DNA of 64,000 bases. Source: Cristatella mucedo (lineage: Eukaryota > Bryozoa > Phylactolaemata > Cristatellidae). The notes under the pieces were generated by a model. It worked only from the letters and a program-made list of their open reading frames with translations. It was not told the origin of the DNA and searched no databases. Positions 1-10,300 of this stretch are shown here, piece by piece. Every line of letters begins with the position of its first letter. The stretch's first letter is position 1. The translations under genes were made by a program, and so were the position numbers. Location of the stretch: NCBI GenBank assembly GCA_009760855.2, contig WPIO01000002.1, positions 14,006,001 to 14,070,000 of the forward strand, written 5' to 3'.

Positions 1-2
1 AG

Positions 3-182
3 TCGAAATTTGTCAAACTAAGAAGTTCTCCAGTTCCAGTTAGAGAAGGATCTTTATCTCAACGTAGAAGAATTGGAAGAGGAGCAATGATACAACAAAT
101 AATTGCTGAATTGAAAAAGACTGTAGACAAACTAAACAAAGAAAGTAAAATCATCAGTACTAATAGATCTAGAAATAAATAA
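3..182 (+). CDS. C-terminal part of an unidentified basic protein of the Polinton-like element
   Basis: An open frame enters from the left edge and ends at the TAA at 180-182, giving 59 visible residues. It is rich in Arg, Lys and Ser (for example the stretch SLSQRRRIGRGAM), followed by a short predicted helix IIAELKKTVDKLNKE. The basic character would suit a nucleic-acid-associated or virion core role, but no family is recognisable from this fragment. It lies immediately upstream of the protease remnant on the same strand. Confidence 0.4.
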   Translation, partial: SKFVKLRSSPVPVREGSLSQRRRIGRGAMIQQIIAELKKTVDKLNKESKIISTNRSRNK

Positions 183-189
183 TTATGTA

Positions 190-522
190 AAAAAATTAGA
201 TATAAAAACTTTTGAGGTGTATTTGCAAGAAATGAATTAACAAAACCACTAGAAATGTCTTATTTGTAAGACAGGAAAATCAGATTTAGAAATCTATCAT
301 TGGGTAGCACTTAAAAAAGAAGGTAATAAATGTTTTTACTTTGATTTCTTTGGTGCTCCACCAATGCCAGAAGTAATTGATTATTTTGGTGTTTTACCAA
401 GTTTTCAGACCTTTAAACTACAAGAATAAGATCAAACAGATTGCAGAAGAAGGTGTCTATCTTCTTAAAACTAATGCAAGAAACAGATTTTTGAACGACA
501 ATGCAATTATTAATTTAATTTA
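190..522 (+). pseudogene. Adenain-like (Polinton PRO) cysteine protease, broken
   Basis: The frame starting with codons at 196 encodes YHWVALKKEGNK followed by CFYFDFFGAPPMPEVI. This is the His-Trp and Tyr-Phe-Asp-x-Phe-Gly signature of adenovirus-type proteases, which mature virion proteins in Polintons. A later QTDC motif near 440 is a plausible position for the nucleophile Cys. Breaks: TAA at 238-240, TAG at 250-252, TAA at 427-429, and a frameshift just after the TGC near 440, after which another frame runs to the TAA near 520. Only the C-terminal two thirds of a protease of usual size (about 200 residues) is recognisable. Confidence 0.75.
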
Positions 523-1038
523 AACATTTTATTTTCCATGTATAGAAATTGAAATCCAAAACAAGAAATTTGCAGTGCTTGAAAATTCTTCTGTTGTTAT
601 CCCTAAAGGAAAACCAGCACGTGTTCACATTGAAGAGAAATTTACTAAAGATTCTAAACCTTACTTCAATGCATGGGTATGTATCACTGTAGATATGAGA
701 CCTGCACTTGAAGATATTGTAGCAAGAGCAAGTTACAAACTTGAATTCAGTGGTTATGATTATGATCTCAACGATCAACGATTGGAGTAAGAATTTATTT
801 TGGTAGTAAATCAAGTTTATTCTTTGATCAAAAGAACAAACAACTAAAATTCAATAGTATTGCTGATGTAATTCAAAAACTTGGAAATGAATTTGCAGTA
901 ACAGGTATTCTTGATCGAAGTTATGTAACTAAAGACACTTAAAATTCTGAAGAAAGACTTAATATTAGATTGAAATTAGATCAAGTTAAAGTTTATAGTG
1001 TTGTTAAACAAGTTGAATTCAATCCAGTTGATTACTAA
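522..1038 (+). pseudogene. Unidentified conserved-looking protein of the element, broken
   Basis: A reading frame beginning just after the protease remnant contains ordered, mixed sequence such as VVIPKGKPARVHIEEKF and YFNAWVCITVDM. It shifts frame near 783-790 and continues to tandem TAA stops at 1036-1041. One further in-frame TAA lies near 940. There is no convincing ATG start; the first long stretch can be opened by the GTG at 575. It is on the protease strand. I do not recognise the family. Confidence 0.45.
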
Positions 1039-1176
1039 TAAATCACAACCACAAAACAAGAAAAACAAAATACAAATTTTAAGTAGTTACATTTTTTATA
1101 TCTTTTTCTAGTTATATCTAGCATTCTATCAACTATACCACGCTCATAGTTTTTAATCTTATTTAGACTTGCAGGA

Positions 1177-1864
1177 TTACTTACTTAATCTTTTTAAGAA
1201 TTCAGTTGCAAATGAGTCGTTCAACATACCACCAATGCCAAGTCCTAACTTGCTTTTTGCTGCCATAATAGCTGCAACAGTCTTAGCGTCTTCTCTAACA
1301 TAAGCTGGTTGACGAGGATCAAGAGCAATACGTGCTGCAGATTCTGCAAGAACAAGATCTCGGATAAGTGACGTATTTAAGCTATTTAGGTTCAGACATT
1401 GATGAAGTTTCTGTGTACAGACTATCACGGATAAGTGCTTTGTTATCTAAATCATTAACCCCCGTATGGCCATCATTCATTCTTTGATTTAACTTTGTTC
1501 CAGGGCCAGCATAGCTATATTTACAAGTATTGTTAAATGAACCACCTGGAACTTCTTGTGATTTAACACCTGTAGGCAATTTCATATGCATCTCACGATT
1601 GCCAGTAAGTTTATTTATAAAATCTACAAATCCACTACCTTTTTTTCTATTCGCTTCAAGTTGCTTAAGACTGAGATTTAATTGTAATCCTATTCCTTTT
1701 CCCTTACACTTTTCCATTCTTGCATGTTGAGCCTTTGTAACAAGAATAGAAACACTACCTGATAAATCAGTATGTTTTAGTCTTATCGAAATAGGTTCTT
1801 TTGAGTTATGTATTAGATTTACTTGATACTCTGATAGATTAAGTTTGATTTCACTTTAATCCAT
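1177..1864 (-). pseudogene. Virion protein with phospholipase-A2-like motif, broken
   Basis: Reading leftwards from an ATG at 1864, the third codon is TAA, and the frame is then open to about 1385, where a frameshift moves it to the frame ending at 1177. The middle contains YSYAGPGTKLNQRM followed by VNDLDNKALIRDSLY. This resembles the calcium-loop (YxGPG) and catalytic-helix (D-x-A-x-x-HD-x-x-Y) motifs of parvovirus-type PLA2 domains, which also occur in Polinton/adintovirus virion proteins and help breach endosomal membranes. The catalytic His-Asp position reads Arg-Asp, so the site is probably dead. The C-terminal part (AAKSKLGLGIG) is Ala/Gly-rich. Confidence 0.6.
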
Positions 1865-1898
1865 TCTATATATTCAATAATAAAAAGTGTTTTATATA

Positions 1899-2060
1899 AT
1901 GGAAATGGAATCTGAATGAATTGTTGAAACAATTGCTGAATGTAATGAAATGTTAGCAACATTAGTTACACAGGCAGAAACAGTAATAACAATGATAAAT
2001 TAATTACAATATGAATTGAGAATGAGAGAAAAAGTATTTGATATACATGTTAGAGACTAG
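1899..2060 (+). pseudogene. Small coiled-coil-like ORF, broken
   Basis: An ATG at 1899 opens a 54-codon frame ending in TAG at 2058-2060. It is interrupted by a TGA after six codons and a TAA about two thirds of the way along. The encoded sequence is helical and Glu/Thr/Leu-rich (IVETIAECNEMLATL). It sits between two minus-strand genes and diverges from the PLA2-like gene; their starts are 35 bases apart, so 1865-1898 may be a short bidirectional promoter. No family is recognised, and the small size makes chance possible. Confidence 0.3.
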
Positions 2061-2283
2061 TTCTTACACCTCTTCTTTAATTCATCTCTAAGTTTTATCA
2101 TCTCTATATCTGATCTTGACTTGCTCCTCTGGCAAATAACATTGCGCTTTCAGCTTTATAATCACACGTTTTACGGCCTCCAACAGTTGAAGCTTCTACT
2201 TTTTTATTATCTCGATTCAAATCATCTGAGTAACTAACACCACCTTTCTCTACTAATTCTCTTCCTTGATTCAGATAATATAA
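2061..2283 (-). pseudogene. C-terminal part of a virion-like protein of the element
   Basis: Directly after the TGA that ends the 2284-2673 frame, the same frame continues leftwards with ordered sequence including GRELVEKGGVSYSDDLNRD and ESAMLFARGASQDQI. It then shifts frame near 2110 to a Lys/Arg-rich end. This could be the natural C terminus of the upstream hydrophobic protein cut by a nonsense mutation, or a separate small gene. No known domain is recognised. Confidence 0.35.
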
Positions 2284-3150
2284 TCAATTTTTAACTTCAC
2301 TATTCTGAACCTTATCAGATAGATCAATATCAACTCCTTTATCTAGTAATTCTATCATATGTCTTATATCTGTAATTACATTTCGTAATCTCTCACTTTG
2401 CAAACTCAAAGCACTAATTCTTTCTTCATGTGTCTTCATAGGTGGTGCTCTTGCTACGAACATTGTCTCATCTACTATTTTTTTTATTAGACTTGCAACT
2501 GCAACTGTTATTGAAACTGCTAAACCAACTGCCCCTATTACACTTGCTATACTCGCTATTATTGCAGGTATCGCAGGTAGAAATCCACCTGATCTCATTT
2601 CTAAGAAGTTCTTCTTCTTCCATGCAATAGGATCTAATTGTGTTGCATCCAAATTTACCTCTTCTCCAAACACATCAGATTAAAAAACTTACTGGGATTA
2701 AGATACCAATCACTCTTTGCTTTCTCTCCTTCAAGTAGTATTTCATTGATATGGTAACCTACTTCTAATGATGCTACCATCTTTGTTAATCCTTCTTTTT
2801 TATCACTCATTGTTTTCCAGAACACTTGACCATACTTACCTGAAGCAACATCATCAACAATCCTTTTTTATAAACAATCCTGAATCTACTACTCCTATAA
2901 CACCTGATATAAGACCTCCTAGTGCTTTAGTAACACCTCCAATAACTTTAAACGATTGTAATACTTTTGGAACTATCTTTGCTATTTTGTTTGATGCTTG
3001 TAAAGACAGCTTCATGGCAATCTTTAGTGCTACTTGTATCACTGCTTTTGATCCTACTTCAGTTGCAGTTGTAACACCTGATACAACTTCTTTGGTTGTA
3101 CTAACACCTTCTTTTGTATCTTCAGAAACACTTCTACCTTTTTTCTTCAT
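2284..3150 (-). pseudogene. Hydrophobic Ala/Gly/Val-rich virion-like protein, two frameshifts
   Basis: The gene starts at an ATG at 3150 with a basic tip (MKKKGRSVSEDTKEG). Two long small-residue hydrophobic helices follow: one near 2890-3060 (VTKALGGLISGVIGVVDSG) and one near 2500-2600 (IIASIASVIGAVGLAVSI). Frame is lost at an A-run near 2866-2875 and again at a T-run near 2690, and in each case the next piece continues in a neighbouring frame with similar composition. Such amphipathic or membrane-active segments are common in minor capsid proteins of Polintons and adenoviruses, but I cannot assign it to one. It is divergent from the fibre-like gene, whose ATG is at 3166. Confidence 0.5.
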
Positions 3151-3165
3151 ATATATATATAAGTA

Positions 3166-6042
3166 ATGGAAAAATTAACTAAGATTAATGGTTGTATTTA
3201 TAATAATCTTGATGCAAATAGAAGTAAAATAACTAACTTAGGTTATCCTATTAATGATGGTGATGTAATAAGATTGGATTATGCTTTTAGTTCAAATGCT
3301 GGTAGTAGTGTTGTTTTTAATGCTACTGGTGAATTAGCAACTGTTTCTAATTTATCAGGATTGTTACCTAAGAGTGGAGCAAAAGCAATGTCACGACTGA
3401 ATTGTAAAAATTTTATTGGTATATCAGGTAATTCTGCTGATGGTACTGTATATAGTGATTTAAGACCATATAAAGTTATAAATTACGGTTTACTAAAAAG
3501 TATGACGCAAGTGTTTCAAGATAATGCAAGTATGAATATGGGTGGAAAGAATATTATAAACTTAAAAGATTCTGATGTAGCAGCAAAGCAGTATGTTGAT
3601 AATAATAAACAAGTAGGGTTTAGATATTTAGGAGCAAGTTCTAATACTCATCCTAGTTTATTTAAACTTGATATGGTAGGACTTAATATTGTTGTAAATG
3701 GAAATGGTGGTGGTTTTTCATTGCAAAAGATCCCTCCACCTGGTATGCCAATTATAGAAGAAGGAACTGAAAGAGAGTTAGCATATGTAACAGCGTTGAA
3801 ATTTTTTTTTTATTCCTGGTACATTACATAACTTTGGAATGCTATCTGGAATTTTTTATGCAGCTGATAAAACAAATGCTTATTTAGATTTGACTAGTGA
3901 TAGTACTTATGGAGTTAGTGGTACTATAGTTTTAATAATTAATATTAATGGAACTTGTACTTATGCTATTGATAAGTTTACTGTTGCAAGTGGAATTAGT
4001 TATATAGATTTTCTTATCAGTATTGTACAGAAAATGCTTGGACAAAAAAGGGTTTAGTACAAAGAATTACATGAGAAAGAGTGGTGATGTAATCACTGGA
4101 AATCTAAACATGAATGGTAACTTGATTAAGAATCTTGGTGATCCTGTTGATGCTAGTGATGCTGTAAATAGAAAGTATAGAGATACCAATTTTGTTGCAA
4201 AAGTATCGAGAGGAACTACAGCAGATGGTGATATTGATATGAAAGGTTTTCGTTTTATAGATCTTGCTAATCCTATTAATCCTAATGATGCTGCCATGAA
4301 AGGTTATGCAGATGCTAAACTAGATAAAACAGGTGGAAGTATTAGCGGTGTATTAACAGTAAATGGTATGATTAATATTAGTATTCCACCTTACTCTGAT
4401 AAGGATGTTACAAATAAATCATATATGGATTCTAATTATCTTAGCTTAAATGGAGGTGTTATTAGAGGTGATATTGATATGAACTTTAATTTTATTATTA
4501 TTAAAAACAATCAAATTAACGATTACGATGGTGTTAGTTTAAGTTATTTAAATTAAATATCTGATGGTAATGTTGCAGTTGTAAAATTTTATGCAAGTTA
4601 TATACCAAATGGTACTTGTGGGACTTATCAATTTTCACGATTAAAGAAAGATAATATTGCAAAACTTTTAGTTTGGATAAAAATGATATTATAGTTTATA
4701 GGGGTTTATTTGTAGTATCAACAACATATAGTTCAACAGATTTTTCATGTACATCAGATCAATATCCAGGATTTACTCCTAATATCTTGTAAAAATGACT
4801 TACGCCTCCACCAATTAATGCAGGTAATATAATTTTACCAACACCAAAATTATACGGAAGTTTTATTATTGATAATAATAAACTTGTTGAATCAACCAAA
4901 TTTATAGCAAAATCAATAGATTTAATTAGGATTATTTTAAATGTTACTGCTTATATAGCTGTTGTATAATATGCTTAAGAGAAATATATTAGATATGAAT
5001 GGTACTTTAGATTTTGCTTCTAATAAAATAGTAAATGTTGGAATTGTTTTTGATTCATTAGAGTGTCCTAGTAAATGTTTTTCTGACTGTAATCATTTGA
5101 GAAATGACTCTGATGAAGTTATAAAAAGGGATTTATTAGCAAAATCAAAAAGGTATTTAAATATATTTGATCCTAATAATAGAAATGATATAGCAACAAA
5201 ACAACATTTAGATACTAAAACTGACAAATATGGGAATTAAACAATAAATGGAAATTTAAATTTATCAACATTAAAAGTTAACAGTCTTTCACTTATTAAT
5301 GTTTTTACAAAGTCTCTTATAGATTCGAATTATTTAAAAATTAATTCTAGTTTAAACCAAGTAAAGGGAAATATTACTGTTAATGCAGTAAAAAATCTTA
5401 AAAATGAATGATCCTTGTTCACTTGTATATTATAAATATCTTAAAGTTATTACAGATAATGTAATGAAAAATTATCATACTCAAAGATAAAATTATATAT
5501 TAAAGATATTAACAATGCAACTACAATGGCAAATAATATAACTGATGATAATACTAGTTATTATGTTTATTATATAAGTGAATATTTAAAAACGTCTTTT
5601 TATTCTGTTAATGGAGAACTTTATGATTATAAAATTATGGAAGCTTCTGTTATGATAAGATTTCAAAGGAATCCAATTGGTGGCGTTTTAATTTGTGTTT
5701 ACGTTTTTATATAATATGAACAATAGAAATATTATTGACACATCATACCTAACAATGGAGAATATTATGATAGTTAGAAATAATAATATTAAAGAAATAC
5801 ACATTAATTATGTTAAAAATGAAAAGAATAGTTTTTTAATATATTTTAAAATATTATATCCACTTATAAGTACAAATATTATTTCTTATCCAAATGATTT
5901 AGATTTTGTTGAATTTACTTTAATTAAAATAGTATTATACTCTACCTCAAGATCAGTTGATCATACAGATATTATTGGTGCTAGAATAAGTCTATCAAGT
6001 GAGTGTCTAACTATTCGTTGGTCAACACCTTTTAGTTTTTGA
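3166..6042 (+). pseudogene. Tail-fibre-like repeat protein of the element, several frame breaks
   Basis: The gene starts at an ATG at 3166, 15 bases from the divergent minus-strand gene. It carries repeated units of the pattern N-x-I-x-N-L-x-x-P-x-x-x-x-D-A-x-x-K-x-Y-x-D, for example NLIKNLGDPVDASDAVNRKY near 4120, FIDLANPINPNDAAMKGY near 4255, and weaker copies near 3210, 3550, 4390, 5150 and 5200. This layout is typical of phage tail-fibre and other host-attachment fibres. Breaks: a frameshift at the T-run near 3801-3811, another near 4040-4060, TAA at 4554, TAG near 4692, TAA near 5238, TGA near 5409. The part after 5410 is very AT-rich and lacks the repeats; it may be a C-terminal head or a different gene. 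It probably served host attachment. Confidence 0.6.
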
Positions 6043-6129
6043 AGACAGATTTGTAGTGCCATTTCTCTAGATTGTTCATAACTAAGAATTCTTGAAACAT
6101 CAATTTTCTATATAAGTAAAGTTACTTTT

Positions 6130-6375
6130 TTAAAGTTCATCTTCTTCATCACATTCTCCAAACATAAGTTCTTCAAGAGTTATATCGCCTTCTTCTTCAT
6201 AATCACTAACACTGCACTATGAAAAGTCTGATTCAGATTCAGGAAAGTAGTCAGGATCCTCAAAAAGTGTATCAGATACTGATTCCGTATCTGAAAGAGT
6301 AATGTCGATTGAATCTACTTCATCGTAAGCTTCTTCTTCTGGAAACTGAAAAACTTCTGGATTTTCTTTGTCCAT
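6130..6375 (-). pseudogene. Small highly acidic protein, one internal stop
   Basis: An ATG at 6375 opens 82 codons to a TAA at 6130, with a single TAG at 6217-6219. The product is strongly acidic (for example DEVDSIDITLSDTESVSD and SDYEEEGDITLEELMF) with almost no basic residues. It lies between the end of the fibre-like gene and the truncated polymerase. Acidic proteins of this type can be DNA mimics, chaperones or transcription activators, but no family is recognised. Confidence 0.45.
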
Positions 6376-6589
6376 CCTATAATAGTGAATTGTTTTATTA
6401 ATTTATAATTAATTTCTCTAAGCTCTTGAATAAGTCTATTTCCATTAGCATACCAACGTATTTTTTATCTACTTACATTTTCTCTTTATATGCAAATCTG
6501 AATTTCTTTACAACTATTAGTTTGTTGTCTTCATTCTTTTGTTTTGGCATCTATATTATTAGTATTTAAACATTTAGCAAATTTTGCTC

Positions 6590-9290
6590 CACTCTCTTTT
6601 ATTTTATAGTGTCCGTAAGAAAGACTTTTCAACACACATTTCAATGTAAGGTTTAAGCCATCTTGATTGTCTAAACTTAACAATTTTCTTTACATTACAT
6701 ATCATTCCATGTGTCAAACAAAATTTTAAATATCTATAGTGTAGTAAATAATCTTTCTTTGGTAGAAAATCACACATTAACTTTGGAACATTACTAGCTC
6801 CTGTTTTGAATTTTTTTGAAAATCAGAATATTCACTGCAGTCAAAAACTCTATTACACGCACATAATGAATACTCATTGTGTAAGTCATGATAATACTCC
6901 TTAGTTTTAGGATCATACTCAATATCAACAACAAAGAAGTAACCAACATCTGACTCATCTTCTAATTAAACAATAATATCAATATTCTATCCTTCATTTG
7001 ATATCTCTTCAATATTTCCTTGTGGTAGAAGTTCCATCATTGCTGTAGGATGAAGACTTGTTGCATCTTGATAAGTTATCAATCTTGTTGGTTTATCTTT
7101 ATGAAATCCAGGAACCATTGGGTTATTTGCTTTACCAAGTCTACTATTCACTTGACATATTCCACCACGTATAGACTTTATAAGTATATCATAATTATTT
7201 CTATCAGTTAATAACTCAATCTTTACTTCTGAAAACCAAAACAGCACTCCATGAGAAGTTTGGTGTTGTTACAAAGTTTGCAGGATCTAGTTTTAGTTTT
7301 GATATTAAGCCTTTTCTAAAACTTTTAAAACAATCTGCAAGTAATAACACATCGGTTAATAGATATAAATTAAGATATTCTAACATATTTTTACAATCAC
7401 ACTCTTTCCAAACAGCATTTGCTTTTATATAACTTTCATCAGATATTCCAGTCATGTAAACACTTGAGTAAAAATATTCCTTACTTGAAGAGAATTAACG
7501 AAAAACTTCTCAAATAAATCCATAAACTCATAAAGATACTCTCCTTTTGTTACTAGCATATTAAGATTTTTATTTGGAAACTGTTCACCCAAAACTGTAT
7601 TAGAAATTGGAAAACAAGCAATTGTTTTACCCATGGTTGATGCATTAAAGTCTAATGATCCAAGCATAAATTGAGCACTATCCTTAAAAACTAAATCTTT
7701 AACTCTTAACATGATGTACTTCTCAAGGTTATTTGCTATTGATTCTGCTTCAACATTAAAGTTTTCAAGTGCTTTAACAATTATGTGTGAAACGTATCCT
7801 CTAAAATTGTGCAATATAACAGGAAGTTGCCATTTTTTAAAGTTAATTCCAACTTTTAGATTGCAAGACTTATGTGCTGCTCCTCAATATTTATTAGTTA
7901 GGTGACAATGATCATGAACTTTTATCAAATCAATTTTCTTTGAATCAAATGGTTCTTTACACATCCAACAGAAAATAGCTTTTTTATGCTCCTCTATTTC
8001 ATAATCACTTAGATCATCCATTTTAGTTTCTGAATTATGTTCAATCAAGCTACTTTTTAAGAAGTCTGACGCATCGAATAGTCTTTGTATAAACTTAACT
8101 ACACAATCAGGTCCTACGTTCATAAGTTTATCTACTACTTCTCAATTTCAATTAATAATAGTATAAGCAGCTGAACATGATGTATGAATTAATTCAGTTT
8201 TTCCTTTTTCAATGATACACTTAAAGTCTGCATAACAAATATATGGACATGTATTAAGATGTTTGAAAGAATCAAATGTAATAAACTTACTCTTTTCATC
8301 AGGCATTACATAAACTGTTACTCCAGAGTTTTTACTTTCACATAGTTTTAGGTGATCATCAACTTGTTTTTTTTATCAAAGAATCTATTTAAACATCTAT
8401 GACAATAATACTGTTTTCCTCCACAATTTACAGGTCTATATAATGAATTAAAATTATTAATCAACATTTAATGTTCTTTTTCATCTTTATTAAGTAATAA
8501 TATATTTACATGTCTATCTTCCTTCTCATCTGACTTTTTACAACACTTAATGGAGAAACTCTTGCCTCTTTTTATCCATATGAGTAAACATGTATACTAA
8601 CATTCATTGCTTTCTCTAATTTATCAACATCTTTAACCATTAAAGGCCATTCAATTTCATTAAGTAAGTGAGAATATTTAATAGATAGTATTTCTTTTAA
8701 GTCATTTATCTTCCACTTATTTCTCTCTATTGGATTTAAAGCTCTTAAAACACACCGTAGCGCACACAACTCATCAACACTTTTCAAGTTAGTTATATAC
8801 TTCTTCTTAACAAGATATTCAGGAGTTTTAACGTATGTTCCGCCACCTATAGGTATATATTTAGAAATAACAACAGAAAATGAATGATAACCAAGAAACA
8901 ACCATTCAGAACCAACGTTGTGTTCGATTAGCATTTCTGAGTTTGTTCCTAATGAAAGCATTATTCTTTCATAAATTGTATTTACTGACTCACTATCCAT
9001 AGTTAACATTAACTTTGATTGCGCTTTTTTCTTTCTTTTTCTCCATTATCAAACATTTTCATATCGAATGATACTTTAAAATGAACTCTAATAAATGGCC
9101 ACGAACTTCTAACTTTTTCTAGTAATTTACTTGTGCGATATTCTAAGTAATTCTTTAAGTGTTTTAAAGTCTGCATATCTTCTTTTTGTTTTATTAGCAA
9201 AAGTTAAAGTATTTCCACCTCCAGTAACAACTGGTTCTGTAAAACCAACTTTATGTAGTCTACCTTGTTTTCCAAAAAAAGTCAATATTC
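6590..9290 (-). pseudogene. Protein-primed family B DNA polymerase (PolB), multiply broken and truncated
   Basis: Read leftwards, fragments appear in the order of Polinton PolB: an N-terminal region (VVTGGG near 9230, then 9200-8572), a CWMC...HDHCH zinc-like segment near 7900-7980, exonuclease motifs, and the exonuclease-III-like YLLTDVLLLAD near 7330. Then come polymerase motif A as YQDATSLHPTAM near 7050, a YDPK...DLHNEYSL segment near 6900, and RWLKPYIEM near 6650. ExoI reads YADFKC (Lys for the acidic residue) and ExoII reads HNFRGYVSH (Val for Asp), so proofreading residues are lost. Frames change at least five times, with TGA, TAA and TAG stops. Motifs B and C are not visible, so the C-terminal palm and thumb appear deleted. 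Confidence 0.85.
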
Positions 9291-9396
9291 ATTAATCTTC
9301 TATTCTTATTAATTTCTTTCTTATTAATCTTATTAACTATTCTATTAATCTTCTATATTAATCATCTATTCAAAGTCAATATTCATTAATCTTCTA
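9278..9396. repeat. Short direct repeat near the right end of the Polinton-like element
   Basis: The 19-mer GTCAATATTCATTAATCTT occurs at 9281-9299 and again at 9375-9393, about 94 bases apart. Between the copies are several looser ATTAATCTTCTAT units. The block lies upstream of the PolB start and close to the compositional edge of the element, where Polintons have terminal repeats. Whether it belongs to a terminal inverted repeat cannot be tested because the opposite end is missing. Confidence 0.45.
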
Positions 9397-9708
9397 ATTT
9401 CAAAAGGAAAACAATTTCTTTGTCTCGATTGAAAAGACATTTGCTATATTAGGTAAAAATATTTTTGCTAAAATAAAATAATTATTAAGAGAAGTAAATT
9501 TTACTATAATTTAGTAAACAAAGTAGTATACATGACACTATCTTAGTGATGAGTGTTTTTTCACGGTACGATGTTGGGTAATTTTTGGACATCCGAAAGT
9601 GGAACCGAGGATGGACAAAAATGAGCTGATATCGTAACGGGGGAAAAGCAATCATCAAGGTGTTCGCGTTCTCCGACGTAGGTTCGAACTCTCGAGCTTT
9701 TGAAGCGT

Positions 9709-9710
<2 letters not shown>
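9397..9710. other. Transition zone between AT-rich element and GC-richer mosaic
   Basis: Base composition changes sharply around 9540. No convincing gene is seen. At 9675-9695 a tRNA B-box-like string (GGTTCGAACTC) occurs, which is also found near 12850 in the same mosaic region. Confidence 0.4.

Positions 9711-9788
<78 letters not shown>
9711..9788. repeat. (TC)n microsatellite
   Basis: About 39 uninterrupted TC units, flanked on both sides by GTAG. The Arg-Glu repeat frame it creates on the minus strand is not a gene. Confidence 0.97.
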
Positions 9789-9791
<3 letters not shown>

Positions 9792-9869
9792 GTCTCGCTT
9801 GAGCTAATAAAGCTGCAGCCCCGAGCTCTGTCGGCGATTTTACTTTTATTCTCTCCCATCTGAACTCCT

Positions 9870-10300
9870 GAACTCGGGCATGGTTGTTATTCCTTCGGAC
9901 CCAATTCTCATTGGCGCTAATTCTTAAGTATACTCATTTTGTTAATTCGCTCCAAACCGTCTGCTGATAGCGATCCTGAGCCAGCCTACAACCAGCCTGA
10001 CTCTTTGGTTAATGAAGCGTATTACATGAAGATGGCTGACGGCATTCTTGCGCCTGCCTACCGGCCCAGCCCTTTGGTTAGTGCAGCGTATTAGTCGGTC
10101 CACGCCCGACCGCGTCGTCAGTCCAAAGAGCCCTTCTAACCTAAGTAGATCGCGCTGTCAGATTATGCCCCCCATTGCTTCGCTTCCAGTTAACTAATGG
10201 ATCCCCTACCCGGGTTCTGCTTGGCTAGATCAGCTCTACGTGGCTAGATACGCGCTACAGGTTGCTCTAGGCGCCCTAGTTAAACCCACCGAGACAACGG
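9870..10300. repeat. Diverged repeat, copy 1 of a direct pair
   Basis: This stretch aligns by eye with 13275-13620 in the same orientation. Shared landmarks are GTTAATTCGCTC (9941) and TTAATTCGCTC (13345), CAGATTATGCCC (10159; 13492), CAGTTAACTAATGG and CTTGGCTAG. Two elements this far apart with this arrangement could be old LTRs, but the enclosed integrase pieces lie in opposite orientations, so the class is left open. Confidence 0.55.

Larger units (their letters stand above)
1..9540. mobile_element. Polinton/Maverick-like DNA element, decayed, left part outside window
   Basis: This AT-rich block carries a set of genes that occur together in Polintons/Mavericks and the related adintoviruses: an adenain-like cysteine protease, a virion protein with a PLA2-like motif, a fibre-like protein and a protein-primed family B DNA polymerase. 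Coding is split between strands, with the polymerase at the right end pointing leftwards. Almost all reading frames are interrupted, so I read it as an integrated, inactive copy. Integrase, packaging ATPase and major capsid genes are absent and would be expected left of base 1. The right boundary is placed where base composition changes, near 9540. No terminal inverted repeat could be confirmed because the other end is not visible. Confidence 0.85.

Noticed and set aside
190-5410. Reassigned stop codons (TAA/TAG as Gln) in the AT-rich block
   Set aside because: Several internal stops are TAA or TAG, but TGA also interrupts conserved frames (PolB near 8135-8145, near 1917, after 2284), and many breaks are frameshifts. 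Decay explains all three stop types.
1-9540. Prophage or bacterial contamination, suggested by the tail-fibre-like repeats
   Set aside because: The same block has adenain-like protease and Polinton-type PolB with animal-element features and no bacterial genes or ribosome-binding sites.
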